Assembly (NCBI RefSeq): GCF_030272615.1
Contig: NC_081409.1
Span: forward strand, 619,303,255-619,367,254
From: Cryptomeria japonica
Lineage: Eukaryota; Streptophyta; Pinopsida; Cupressales; Cupressaceae
Length of the DNA stretch: 64,000 nucleotides
Direction of reading: 5' to 3'
The notes under the pieces were generated by a model. It was given only the letters and a program-made list of their open reading frames with translations, ran no database searches and was not told where the DNA came from. This document shows, in pieces, positions 36,311 to 48,054 of the stretch; position 1 is the stretch's first letter; each line of letters begins with the position of its first letter. Position numbers and translations under genes: made by a program.

Positions 36311-37131
36311 CACTTCAACATGATTTAGGGATGTATTTGAAATTTAGTTCAGCCTACCATCCCGCGATAGATGGTCAAACAGAGTGGGTTAATCAGGTTT
36401 TGGGAGGACATGTTGAGGATGTATGTTATGGATCAACAATCACTTTGGGAGAATTACCTATATTTGGTAGAGTTTTCATACAACAATGGTTACACAAATT
36501 CTATTGGTATGTCTCTTTTTAGGCTTTATATGGTAGACCATGTCATACACCCTTGAGTTGGGACTGTTTGGAGGACAGAGTGTGTATTTGTTGAGAGATG
36601 TTGTAAGATATAGATCAGCAGGTGGCTCACATTAGAGGGCATTTGGTAGCGGCACAAGATAGATAGAATAAATATGCAGATTCTCATCATGTGGACATGC
36701 AGTTTTTAGTTGGTGACAAAGTGTTTTTGAGAGTTTGCCCATGAAAGAGTCTGATCTGTTATGGAAAAGGCTCTAAGTTGGCACCTCAGTTCATAGGAAT
36801 TTTTGATATTTTGGAGAGGAATGTTCTTGTGGCTTATCACCTTGCCTTGCCACCTATCTTATCTTGCATCCATGATGTATTTCATGTATCTATTTTGAGG
36901 TTGTATCAACCTGATATATTGCATGTTTTGGATTGGAATGCACTATAGGTCGAGAATGAACAACTTTCTTTGGAGCTCATGTGCATTCTTCAGTGTAGAG
37001 AGATGTCCCTAAGAGTTTGGGGCATAGAGCATGTAAGGGTCTAGTGGGATCTGAATGATGATTCATCGGCTACTTGGGAGGATGCAGTGCAGATGAGAGA
37101 GCTATACCCCTATTTGTTCTCAGGCTTCTAG
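36311..37131 (+). pseudogene. Gypsy-1 pol part 2: integrase C-half and chromodomain-like tail
   Basis: It resumes after CACTT with SSAYHPAIDGQTEWVNQ; the Glu of TEW is the third catalytic residue of integrase (about 36380). Stops follow. At about 36840-36910 is the block ILSCIHDVFHVSILRLY, the conserved end of chromovirus integrase. At about 36955-37120 a chromodomain-like segment contains WGIEHVRV, a stop, WDLNDDSSATWEDAVQM and LYPYLF. In chromoviruses this domain directs insertion to chromatin marks. The stop at 37129 ends pol, 14 bases before the purine tract. Confidence 0.88.
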
Positions 37132-37144
37132 GAGTAAGCCTAGG

Positions 37145-37159
37145 TAAAGGCGGGGAGGA
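37145..37159 (+). other. Gypsy-1 polypurine tract
   Basis: TAAAGGCGGGGAGGA lies directly before TGTACTGTCCC, the 3' LTR start. Confidence 0.88.
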
Positions 37160-37852
37160 TGTACTGTCCCTACTTGACTTGACTTTTATTTCATGCATGA
37201 TAGATTTATCTAGACTATTTATGATGTTTTGGATTATGATCATATATGCATCTCAGTTACTCACTATGATGCTAGACATTATTTGGACATATGTTTTTTT
37301 GATGATTTATATGGATGATGATGCTATCATTATTGATCATGTGATTTTATGGATATATGTTTTTGATGGATCATAGATGCTTGATGGATTTTATATGCAT
37401 TACTATGTTGAGGGATTATTAATAGTTTATATTGATCATGGAGTTGATGTTATTATGATTACACTAACCCTAGTTCATGATTACATATGATGAGTTGATT
37501 ATGCGATGTGTTTGATTATTATATGACTGTCTTCATGAGAGGGACAATATCACACCACTCATTGCGATTCCCTATCACTTTCCTGTTATGATATATATAT
37601 ATATGTTGTATCGTTGCTTTGTGGTTGCAAGATTTACAGGTACCAAACACCGACTCCACCTATCTTCATATGTCTGAGCATGTCTTTAAATCCCAATAGC
37701 ATGTGGTTCAAAGATGGCATAAGTTCTCTTTACATACTCTAGGTCTAAGTTGTTCACTTTGAGTCGTCAACATCTTGGCGTAATTAGCCATGTCAGTTAG
37801 TGAGTTGTGGCTTTGTGAGTATGTTAGTTATTGTTGATTTATTTGATGTATT
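37160..37852 (+). repeat. Gypsy-1 3' LTR, first fragment
   Basis: It matches 4202-4285 plus 13329-13886 and so shows the empty site of LTR-J. It contains a short TA microsatellite (about 37593-37605). It stops at GTATT (37848-37852), the duplication of LTR-K. Confidence 0.92.
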
Positions 37853-38757
37853 TATTGGAATACAATGAACCCAAGAACACTGAGAGGGTGGGGGGGGGTG
37901 AATCAGTGTTCTACCAGTAATCGAATATTTTAACCTTTTAGAACATACACATATAAACCGGTAAATGAAGAAACATATAACATGAAGTAAATAAACCAAC
38001 CACATGAATGAACATCACAACACTGAATTTATATGTGGAAAACCTCAAAGGGGAAAAACTATGGTGGGATTTGTGACCCACAATATCAATTTACTAGCCA
38101 TATGAAAGATATTACTTAGCATGGGGGCCTACACATGCAGGAAGACACATTGCCTAGAGAACACTGCTCAACACAAAAGAGTCTCACTGACTACAAGCTT
38201 CTGTTGAAATAAAACAGTACCGGTGAACTTACAAAATACATCTGCAATGCCAAAAAGAGTTTTGGTTAAAGCTCTGTTTTGTACCAATTCATAAACCTTG
38301 AACCTTCTACTGGTATCTCATCTTCCTCCAATAATGCTTTACAAACTATCTACTAATCATAGCATGATATTACATTCGCATACAAAATGAACTTCATACA
38401 TATCCTTCACATCACAAAGTTCTGCTACCATGTCATATACATTATCCTATTTCAAAGTGATCTAACAAACTGACTTATATACCCTTACAAATAATATGCC
38501 TTATGTCGGCTTACAATACAAAAGATATTCAATGTTAGCCTAATAAAATAATTACAAAATGATTTTACAATAAAACCTTTCGAATCCAGGCTGATATTAG
38601 CTTCACTGAAATGCTAGATGTTAGTGTTGGTGATGACCCTGAATACTCAATGTCAATATCTATCTGTGTATGCCTCCAAATGTTGGTATATGCCTTCAAT
38701 AGAATCTTGTTGCCATCAATGACAACATATGATTCCAATGAGTGTCAATTTTCAATA
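37853..38757 (-). repeat. Solo copia LTR-K (905 bp)
   Basis: It is flanked by perfect GTATT duplications (37848-37852, 38758-38762). Its termini are TATTGG and CAATA, the normal TGTTGG/CAACA ends with one transition at each end. It has the G-tract block (about 37886-37905) and the GGAAAACC...GGAAAAACTATGGTGGG box (about 38035-38070), in minus orientation. No primer site, tract or internal region is present, so it is solo. It belongs to the same family as LTR-I. Confidence 0.9.
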
Positions 38758-41635
38758 GTATTCATGTGTGATTTTATTGTTAATAATATTTAATTCAATT
38801 TATGGGATTATTAGATTTTTGAGTATTTAATTATTTGATATTTGATGTTGATTTATGAATTTTTAAATATTTATTTTTTAATTTATATTTGTGGTTTACT
38901 TATTTATTGTTTATGGTTATTTATTTATTTAGTGTTTAATATTTGTGGCTTAATCATTTATTGCTTATTATTACCCTTTAGCTTTAATGTTGATAAATAT
39001 TTATTGGAGATGAGCCATTTTGTTATTTATTTAAATTACCCATTTGATTTATTTAATCTTATCCTATATTTGTTTGCATAGTATAATTTACCTATTACTT
39101 GTGTGGAGATAATAAGGAATCTTATGTTATATCATTTTTACATCCCACTTATATTTATAAAAAGTGTTTTATATTTCCTTTACCTACCCTCTATTCTTAC
39201 TGGTTGATTTTGAGTTTAGGGTTTTGGCTTGGAGGCTAGGGTTTTGGTTTGGTTTTCATTTTATTTGGTAGCCGAAGCTTGTTGTCAAGTTATTGTTCTT
39301 GAATACTTCTACAAATTTTCACTTTGAGCTTGGATTTTGGTTTTGGAGTTTTGTTGGATTTATATGGGCTCTTCATCAAATTATTTTTCCATTACTTCTA
39401 TTTACAGGTCAATCAAATTTCTTTTGTATTTTATTTTTTCATTCCCTATGTATTATCCGTGTCTACAAAAATATGGTTGTATGTGTGTGTTTGGGAAAAT
39501 TATACTCCCTATAGTTAGACTATAGTTTTGGGGAAAATATTTCCTTGCATAGATTTTATTATATATTTTTATCTTTAGCTGGGGAAAAATAGTTCATTTC
39601 TATTGGCTAGGAGTTTTGTCATCAACGCACAACTCTATGAGTTTTCTTTTCTAAGAGGAATGCTTCTCTTTGCTTGTGTTGGTGATTCTGGATCTTTGTA
39701 TTGTATTAAGAGTCCATTTGGTGATTTTGAGAATCTAGAGGTGTATTTTGGATTTTATCTAGGTATCTCTCAATCTGGCATGGCCATATGGGAGATATGT
39801 CAGAGACTGTCTCTGAATCGTAAGTGATTGTTTATGCTTAGAATTGAGTTTTCATCAAGTGTTTATTTGAGTTTATAATTATTGTGACTACGATCTTGAG
39901 CCTTAATAGAGCTTCTGTGAGTCTCTATGTGAATTTTTGACTCCTTAGCCATGAATGGGAGTTGGATGACTATCCTTTCTGTGGTTTACTATTTGTTGTT
40001 TCATTTGTTTCAATCTTTTTGTATAGTTTGGGTGTCACTTTTTAGTTTAGTTTTACGACTTAAGTATTTTTCCTTTATTTTTATTTTGGATTCAAATTTA
40101 TGGTTTTATCTATCAATTTTTACTTCTAAGTTAAATGTGCTAAAGGTTTCATCATATGTACCATTTATTTAGTCATATGCGCAACTGAATTAATCACATG
40201 CACCAATCTGTTATTAGTATGCACCAATCTGTTGTACATATGTTTTAAAATAGTGATCAGATGCACTACACGACTGATCAAAGTTGCTTCAGAACTAATC
40301 AAATTCATCTCAAGGTTTGTCAAATTTGCCATTGTGTTAATCAGATGTGGTAATCTGGTTAGTCTAAGTATGTCACCATTTTAGTCAATCTGTAATGTTA
40401 TTTTATGAGTTGATCTTATACCAAAAGAATTTTTGGATGTCTGAGGATGTTTTCCAAATTCTGCATTTGTTAGATTGATGATTCTTTTGGTGGATTTTGC
40501 TTCTATATATTGTTGTGAATCATTTTTATGGTTATGGTTATGTGCGCTCTATCATGTTGAGAAGACATGATGGAGAGGGTTGGTTTATTTCTTTTGATCA
40601 GCAAGTTGATGTGCTTTGTTGTTGGTGTTTATTTCATTTTTTGAGAAGATTCACTTAATTATGATTTGATGCATTTCTATGCTATGAGGCTCCTTGATTT
40701 TATTTGGCACTATGATTTTTAAATATCCATGTATGCATATGGCTGCATGATGATGATTATTGTTTTCAAAATTATATTTTGGCTATGAGCCTCTTGTTAT
40801 GTTTATGTTTTGGGAACATGTTAGGGGGAGTGAGCTACCTTGTGATGATCAGGATCATGAAAGATAGGCTAGCATGAGATTCCTTGTCAGGATGCATGGA
40901 GTGTAGATCGCCAGAGCACATTGGAAGTTTTCCATGATTGTAAACAAGTGATAACATTAATAATAATTAATGGGATGGATAGTTAGATTCACTAATCAAG
41001 ATAATTAATAGTTGAGTCTCATGACTTGATCCTAGGGAGGATTTTTTAGGATAGGCATTGGAATGCCATTGAGATGGCAAGTCAATTTCCCTTGATCTCT
41101 TATAGGTTGAGATGGATCCATATGTCCATCAAGCTTATGCCTTGTATTATTGTATTTCCTATGTCAGAAGATGGCATGTGATGCCACTCCACTCCTACAT
41201 GTGACACCTTTGTGGTTTGTAACTATTCTTTGTTGATTTTCATATATGACTTGATGATTTGTAAGCCTTTAGGAGTTTCTTCTTGTGATTTATTATGATT
41301 GGATCATGCTTGAGATTCCATGTATTGTTTAGTCTCCTTGGTTGTTAGGTGCCATCTTATGTCTAGAGTGAGTGTTGGGACCTTGTGTCATCTCCTAGCA
41401 CAGGGAGTGGTTCCTTTAGTTCCACATGGTTGGGTGGTTGGTGCTTTTCAACCATTGGGATATTCCTTGGGTTCTTCATGCGTGGATATGGATTATTCAT
41501 CATTTTAGCAGTTATGGGTGTTTCTTGTAGCAGATTTATGTAATGGATATCTTGGATTCATGTAATGTATTACCATGTAAAGATGTAGATGTATTAAGAA
41601 GAGCCATACTCATGATGTATTATTCATATGATTGT
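38758..41635 (+). repeat. Gypsy-1 3' LTR, second fragment
   Basis: It is collinear with about 13887-16755 of the 5' LTR, including the degenerate tandem repeat at about 40130-40370. The ORFs (for example 39293-39514 and 39951-40172) are incidental. It stops at ATTGT (41631-41635), the duplication of LTR-L. Confidence 0.92.
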
Positions 41636-43399
41636 TGTAGTACCCCTACTCATTTTAACTCATTAGACTCATATTTTATTATTGTTTATTTTCAGTGGAT
41701 ACATTACCATAATGTGTTATTCAGACTTTTATGACATTATTTCATGCTTTATCTGGATATGAGATGCATAATTTATTTGTAGTATTTTAGTACTTGTGAT
41801 TTATGGAATTTTATGGATTATTGCTATGTACTAGCATTTTACTTTATCTATGCAATGTGTAATTATATGTTGTGTGTTTGCGAGTGTATTGGATGCATGG
41901 GGACGATTTTCCTTCAGTCATTTCGATGAGACAGGGAATGTCATGATTCTCCTTCATTGGTGTGTATGTCATGTTTTCTATATTGTATATATGCATGTGT
42001 GGTTCGGTGATGCCGGATATTGTAGGTACAAGTACCGGGTAGGTACGAGGTATCGTCTCCACCTGGCTTCATAGGTTTGAGTGTGCCTTATATTTTCCGA
42101 TGGAAGTGGAGGAGATAGTAGTTGACCCTATTTTACTCAGTTACACTTGTGTGAGTGTCGTCAGTTGGTCGTCCTGTCAGTTTGTTCGGCCTTCATATTT
42201 TGTTGTTTGATATTTTTATGAGTATTTGCTTGAGGTTTGTTCAGTTTGTGTGTTTTAGTGGATTTAATTAATTAATTAAGTTTATGGAGTTATCTCATAA
42301 TTGAATTATGTATGCATGGAGATTATAAATTTTAATTAATTAAAAGAAGTTTATAAATTAAGTTGCAAGCTGCATGATATTAGAAATATATTTTATTTAA
42401 ATTTGAGTGAAAAATAAATTAGATTAATTTCATTTATTGTTTCCTATAATTTTAAATAAATAAAAGAATAAAAGAATAAATAAATAAATGAATAAAATAA
42501 TTAATTAGAATTAAAGTATTGCTTTAATTTCTTTATTTAGGAAATTAATTATCTACATGAGAAAAGAAAAGAAAGAAAAATGATTTTTTATTATTTCATG
42601 TTAACTTATCCTTGGTTAGAAAATTAGAAAATAAAATAAAATTACTTTTAGTACTAAATTTAGGTTTTTGGGAAAAATGTATTCAACCTAGAATTTTAGT
42701 TTAAAAAGGGGGATAGGTCTTTATTTTTAGCGATACACAGGAAATAGGTGAGGGATTTAGGTGAAGAAATTTATTTGGAAGCTTGTTGAAGGATTGGTTC
42801 TCTTCTACAAATTTCTTCCAGGAAAGCTATACCAGGTTGGGTGGCTTCTGTTGATTGTTTGTTTTAAAGAAAATATTTATATTCCTTCTATCTTCTGAAT
42901 GATGTGTGTGTTAAGATGTTTGTCATAACCTGTTTGATTAAATCTTTTCTTGGCTAAAGTCCATTCCTAAAGTGAATTTTTGGTTTATGGAAAGAAGTTG
43001 TTTCCTAGGTGTTTGTAGATTAAATATTGAAAATTGGGAAAAGTTATTATGGCAAATTTTGCTAAGATTTTTATTGTACATGGAAATTGCAAGATTTGGG
43101 GAGAAATGATATTACTAGAGAAAATGTTCCCTACTGTTTGATTTTTGTTTCAATACTTGGCTATGATAGTTCTATTTAATATTGTATATCTTTGTGGAAT
43201 TATTTAGTTATCATAGAAATAAATTTAATTATTAATTAAATTTATTGTGTTATTAAAAGTTAAGGGAAATTATTTTGGGAAATTATGTATTAATTAGTTC
43301 CCTGGAAATATATTGGTTTGGAAATAAATTCTAGTTTAAAAAAAAAATTAAATTTACTGGTCTTTAGGATATTGTGAATTTTATTAAAAAAAAATAAAT

Positions 43400-43585
43400 A
43401 CCATCGCTAGCCACTACCAACGGCAGTACGGCTACCGTACGGTAGAAATACTACTGGTGGTAGTATGCTACCTATGGTAGCAACTGCTATTGACAGTAGC
43501 ATCTACTACTGGCGGTAGCACCTACTACTGTAAGGTAGCAGTTGCTACCGATGGCAGCACGTGTTATCGTGTAGGGAGCAAAGGA
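43400..43585. repeat. GC-rich palindromic GGTAGCA/CTACTAC island
   Basis: Short degenerate units GGTAGCA(C/A)CTACTACTG alternate with their complements; a perfect 14-bp palindrome CTACCGTACGGTAG lies at 43432-43445. It stands out sharply against AT-rich flanks. Confidence 0.75.
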
Positions 43586-43762
43586 TAATAATTAATTTCG
43601 CCTTTTCCCAGTTGTGTTTCGTGTAAACCAAAATATAAAATTTCAGATTTCTATGTAGTTATTTAATTTGATTTTTTTAAATAAATTTATATATAGTATA
43701 TATATAGGTTTATTTTATTATGGGCATTATGTTATTTAATATCGTTTTAATGTTGTGGAAAT

Positions 43763-43764
<2 letters not shown>

Positions 43765-43794
<30 letters not shown>

Positions 43795-43872
43795 TCATAT
43801 AATTATATTATATTATATTATATATATATATTCATATAATTATATTGTATTATATATATATATATATAAAAA
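43765..43872. repeat. TA microsatellite with a duplicated ATTCATATAATTATATT block
   Basis: Two AT runs, each with ATATATTCATATAATTATAT, about 50 bp apart, followed by an A-run. Confidence 0.8.
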
Positions 43873-45454
43873 AAAAATTAATTCAGAGTTAGTTATTTTC
43901 GGAAAAGTTTATAATTTTAGATTCTATATTTATACTTGGAAATACATTAGGAGATTAATTTTTATGTGATTGATTTAATCTTATTGGACAAATGACAAAA
44001 TTGATTTATTTGTATTAATATAGTTGCATTTTCTTATTTTCTAGAAAATCTTTAATTGCAAGTTATTTATGCTATTGGATGTTTAAAGAAAAGATTGCCT
44101 GTATTAGGATCTTGTGTAAATGGTGTTTGCAGTCAAGCTTAATTCCGTTGCAATTCTGGTTGAGTTGTCATTGTGTCCTATGTTATTATATCTCCTTGGT
44201 CAGGTGTTGTTGTATAACCTTATTGATGTGAGCCATTGTGTGTTTTGTCCAAACGGTCAATCTTGAGTTAGTGATTGTGTATTCTTCACTTGTGATTTGT
44301 CAGGATTAGTTATGGTTGTCTATTTCACCATAGAGTTCTCATAGAGAGACCTTTCCTGTTAGTGTCCTATGAGAGAGAGTGGCTTTCGAGCAGGGGCTGT
44401 GCTCGAAGTGGACGATAGGATAACCCGTCAAAAGTTAGTTAAAAAGTGATAACCTAATAATTGATTTGGGGGTTGGTGGATTAAATATTAAGTAAGATAA
44501 TGTACCTTATGCATAGGTGAGTGCTAGTATAGGGCTCATAATGTTGCGAGAAGGCCTGAAATGGTAAACTTACCACCTTGTCTTCACAAAAGGATTGGTA
44601 GGTTCCGCATGAGACTTAGTTGGAACTGGAGGTTCGGGAGAGGTTACCAGGATAGTGAGTCGGGACCTATGGAGGTCGTACCATGGTATCCATCTTAAGC
44701 TATGCAATGACACTCTCTCCTTAGAGTCACTAGTGTTTTGTGAGTTGAGTCACATGGATGTTTGCAAAGTCTTGTAGTTCTTTCGTACTTGTCTTGCTCT
44801 ACTTGCTTGTGGGTTTTCTACTATCTCCTAGCATGGTGGGGTGGTTCCATTTCAGGATCACATGGTCGGGTGGTAGTGCCACTTCCCATCGGATGTTCTA
44901 GATTGTATCTTCAAGTGAGGAAAGGCTTCATTGGTGTTTCTTGATTCGTGGTTTATGTACTAGCTCATGTTCATGATCATTGTTCAGTTGTGACCTTGTG
45001 GTCATTGTATCAAACCTTTATATAACCTTGATATTGTAACTTTGTAATCCGTAGTATTATTGGAAGCCATGTATTTATGGATATTGTAATATTATGTCAG
45101 TAGAATGTATGTTAATTTAGTTTCTTTGATCTTATGTATAATTGATTTATGAAAAATTTAATGCATTGGTATACTTGAATATTTTGTTATGGAATTTAGA
45201 TGTATGTGTAGTTTTTAACTTAAGCATTTAATTTACCTAATTAAGTGGAAAATTGGATTAACCATGGTGTTAATATAATCTACGAATTAATCTTCATTGG
45301 TAACCCTTAGGAAATCATGTGTTAGTCTTTTGTTGTATTATTAGACGTGCAATGGTTATAATTAATGCACTTAATCTTTAAAAAAATAAATTATTTCATC
45401 CTTTAGTTGCCTAGTTGTGTTGTTTTCCTTTAGGGTTCCTGGCAGGGCATTACA

Positions 45455-46432
45455 ATTGTACTTATAATTCTATTATAGATGGTATCTTGGGATTAGGACA
45501 TGAATGTAATAAAGAGACTATGAGATGTATGGTGATGATCTTGCTTAATGAAAGTAAATGGTTTCATGAAAATGACATCTTTGTAATAGATTTACATTTG
45601 AAAGGGAATTGATCTATGTTATTATTTGTATTGTTTAAATTCCATGGTTATCATTTATTATTTAAATTAATGTATGAAAGTGCCTTAAGGGAATGAAATG
45701 ATTATAATGTAGGAATTGTGGTTGATCAATAATATCATGTTAGTTGATAATGTCATTTATGTGATCGCATTGGTAAGATAGAATATTATGCATGGTATGC
45801 ATCTAAGGAAAGCAATTGGATTCTTGCATTATGTGTTTAGAACTTATGTTAAAGAAGATGATCATATTCAAAATTTAGATGCATGAGTGGCATAGATAAG
45901 ATGACTACGTTTATGCAGTAGATATTGCATTATCACTTGGATGAATAAAGATCATGTAGTTAGGATATGGATAACAGTTTGAGTACATTTAGATTTGGTC
46001 ATAAAATGAACTTAAGGAAAGGGAATAGTCTTGTAGTGAAAAGTAAGCATATCATGTTCGTTAGATGATAGAGTGGAGTGCATCTCATAATGGTTAAATA
46101 ATCAAGTATATTGCATATTGTAACGGAAGAAAGTATGTAAGTTGAATTTGATTAAGATTAAGGACTAATTGATGATAAGTGTGATAATAAAGTGAGTAGA
46201 ATGTTATTTCTTATGCTAGTTGTAATAAGTAATGATGTTAAGGTATCCTAGAGAGATAGTAGTAATGATTGTGATGTTATTTTTCTTGTGTATTTAGTTA
46301 ATGTGTTTATAATTCATGTTCATAATTATTAGTGTTAATGAATGTTATGTGTTACATTTGTTGTAAAAAAAATTATCTCCTTTTAGTATGTTAGATGCTT
46401 AGTTTTTCTAGCGTATTTTGGTGGGAATTATA
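45455..46432 (+). repeat. Gypsy-1 3' LTR, last fragment
   Basis: It is collinear with about 16756-17799 and ends GGTGGGAATTATA, where the 5' LTR has GGTGGGCATTACA; the terminal CA has become TA. GATAG follows. Confidence 0.92.
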
Positions 46433-46845
46433 GATAGAGAATCACAACATCCTATCATGATCACAATGAGTGATATGACATTGTCTCTAATCATGAATAC
46501 ACTAGAAGACAATCACATACATTGTAATATCAAATAAATCATCTTGATCATAGAATAGGGTTAGCATAATAATATCATCCTCAAAATCCCATAAGCAATA
46601 TGATCCATCATGAATAATACCCACATATAAATCATCAAGTATAGATCCATCACGAATATAGTCTAAGATGTATTAATCATCCATGTAAGTCATCAAATAG
46701 CATATGTCCACATAAATTATCTAACATCATCAATATCATCTGAGATGAAAATAGAGTCATCAATAATCATCAAAACATCAATCGTAAGTCTAAATAAGTC
46801 CATCGATGCATAAATAAAAAATGCAAGTCTAGGAGGGACACTACA
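46433..46845 (-). repeat. Gypsy-0 LTR, outer fragment (5' end)
   Basis: On the minus strand it starts TGTAGTGTCCCTCC and is similar to the first 400 bp of the Gypsy-1 LTR (GGAC(A)TATG, GAGACAATGTCA, CACTCATTGTGA blocks). The gag of Copia-C stops abruptly at its border. It continues at 4201 downward. Confidence 0.8.
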
Positions 46846-47820
46846 CTAGGCCTGAAATTCCCTTGACTACCTTTTGATCTACACTGATTAGGAATTCGTA
46901 AAAACCTATTGCATGCATAAAATATAATATTATTTCTATTGAAAGAGTTATTCATCATATTTTTGCATTCACTTGATTTATGTCCATACTTATTGCAGTC
47001 AAAACATTGACTGGAGAAAGATGGACCATTTTTATTCATTCTATTTCTACATTGAGTAGCTTTGTGACCAAATCTATTGCAAACAAAGCAATTACCATTG
47101 AAAGATGGGTATCTTTGAGCATTAGGTTGTCTTATCAGAGACCTTTTAGCTTCGTTCTTCTGATTTTTTGACAAGATTGCTTTGACTAGATCCAAATCTT
47201 TCACCTTTCTTGAATCCAAGGCCTCACTTGTTATCTTCCTTCCTATGGCTTCCAAGAATCTCATCAAGTTTAGCTAAGATAATCATGAACTTATCCTTGT
47301 ACTCATTTTCAATAGCAAGTTCATCCCTAAGAATGATAATCTTCTTTTCAAACTCTTCCTCATTATTTTTGAATTGTTGCAGTTCAAGCTTTCACATATC
47401 ATTCTCACAATTAAGTCTATAGCATTTATCAGATCTATCTTTCAAGGAATGATTAAGATTCTCTTCATTTTTCTTTCTTCCCTCAATTTATTTGTTCAAT
47501 CTCATCACAATAGATTCTATCTCATGCTTTAGGCCTTCATTTTCTCTTGCAAGTTTCTCACATTCTTTTGTCTTCTCCTTCAAGGCTTGACTGAGTTGAC
47601 CATCTTCCATGCTTTTTCTTTCCTTATGCTTTATCTTTTCATAGAGTTCCTTTCTCTTTTCTTCTGACTTGTTCAATTGACCTTTCATTAACTGAATGAA
47701 ATTTTTAGCACCCTTAAGATTCCCATGTAGTTCTCAGACTTCAACTTTGGGTTGATCAAGATCTTCTAGTGCAGCTAAGAGTTGTTAATATAGACTATCA
47801 GAATCCATTAAATCACCTTC
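46846..47820 (-). pseudogene. Copia-C gag: coiled coil plus zinc knuckles, truncated
   Basis: On the minus strand, a coiled-coil stretch (about 47488-47700: QLNKSEEKRKELYEKIKHKE and HEIESIVMRLNK) is followed by further Lys/Glu-rich helices with stops. Zinc knuckles come next: CFVCNRFGHKATQC and CFDCNKYGHKSSEC, then a damaged third (YACNRFLRIPNQC, first Cys and His lost). The gag stops at the Gypsy-0 LTR after SQGNFR. The combination of a long coiled coil with several CCHC knuckles is the same as in Copia-D, and matching segments can be seen (KRKELYEKIK versus KRRELCEKMQ). It lacks the UBN2 block of ordinary copia gags. Pol or ORF2 would lie past the insertion and is not in the window. Confidence 0.8.
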
Positions 47821-47862
47821 TTGAATCTACCTCAAGCTATTAAAATTCCTCTAAGGAACCAA

Positions 47863-47874
47863 GCTTTGATACCA
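47863..47874 (-). other. Primer binding site of Copia-C
   Basis: The minus strand reads TGGTATCAAAGC, the tRNA-Met-type site with one change, two bases from the LTR start at 47877. Confidence 0.85.
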
Positions 47875-47876
47875 AT

Positions 47877-48054
47877 TGTACCAAATATTGAACATAGAGG
47901 GGGTGAATCAGTGTTCCGTAAATTTTATTTTTAACTAGACCTTTTAACTAGTTAATGCATTTAATCAAAAGAAAGATGCAAGAATGTAAGAACAATAACC
48001 ACAAAATCATAACACCTAAATTTTATACATGGAAACCCTATTAAGGGAATAAAT
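47877..48054 (-). repeat. Copia-C 5' LTR, fragment
   Basis: It starts TGTACCAAATATTG after the primer site, with the GAGGGGGTGAATCAG block. It breaks off inside the GGAAACCCTATTAAGGGAA box, where LTR-H begins. Confidence 0.8.

Larger units (their letters stand above)
41636..45454 (+). repeat. Solo LTR-L: 3.8 kb gypsy-type LTR
   Basis: Perfect ATTGT duplications (41631-41635, 45455-45459) flank TGTAGTACCCC...GGCATTACA. The ends resemble those of Gypsy-1 (TGTACTGTCCC...GGCATTACA), and the CGTCTCCACCTGGCTTCATAGG block (about 42053) is shared, so it is a distant relative. No internal domain exists, so I read it as a solo LTR. Inside are a GC-rich palindromic island (43400-43585), AT microsatellites (43765-43872) and AATTAATTAA-rich stretches. 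No gene is seen in its 3.8 kb. Confidence 0.85.
4202..46432 (+). mobile_element. Gypsy-1: chromovirus-like LTR retrotransposon, split by four insertions
   Basis: The ends are TGTAGTGTCCC (4202) and a decayed GGTGGGAATTATA (46432), flanked by identical GATAG at 4197-4201 and 46433-46437. The 5' LTR has its primer site at 17802; gag, protease, RT, RNase H and integrase follow in that order on the plus strand to 37131. A purine tract (37145-37159) abuts the 3' LTR. A chromodomain-like tail after integrase and the gag-pol order point to the chromovirus branch (Tekay/Del-like, inferred from memory). Removing the nested insertions gives LTRs of about 4.5 kb. The element is dead: both gag and pol carry many stops. 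Confidence 0.9.

Noticed and set aside
41636-45454. Ordinary intergenic DNA or a non-LTR insertion
   Set aside because: TG...CA ends, five-base duplications and the interruption of a known LTR make a solo LTR the simpler reading.
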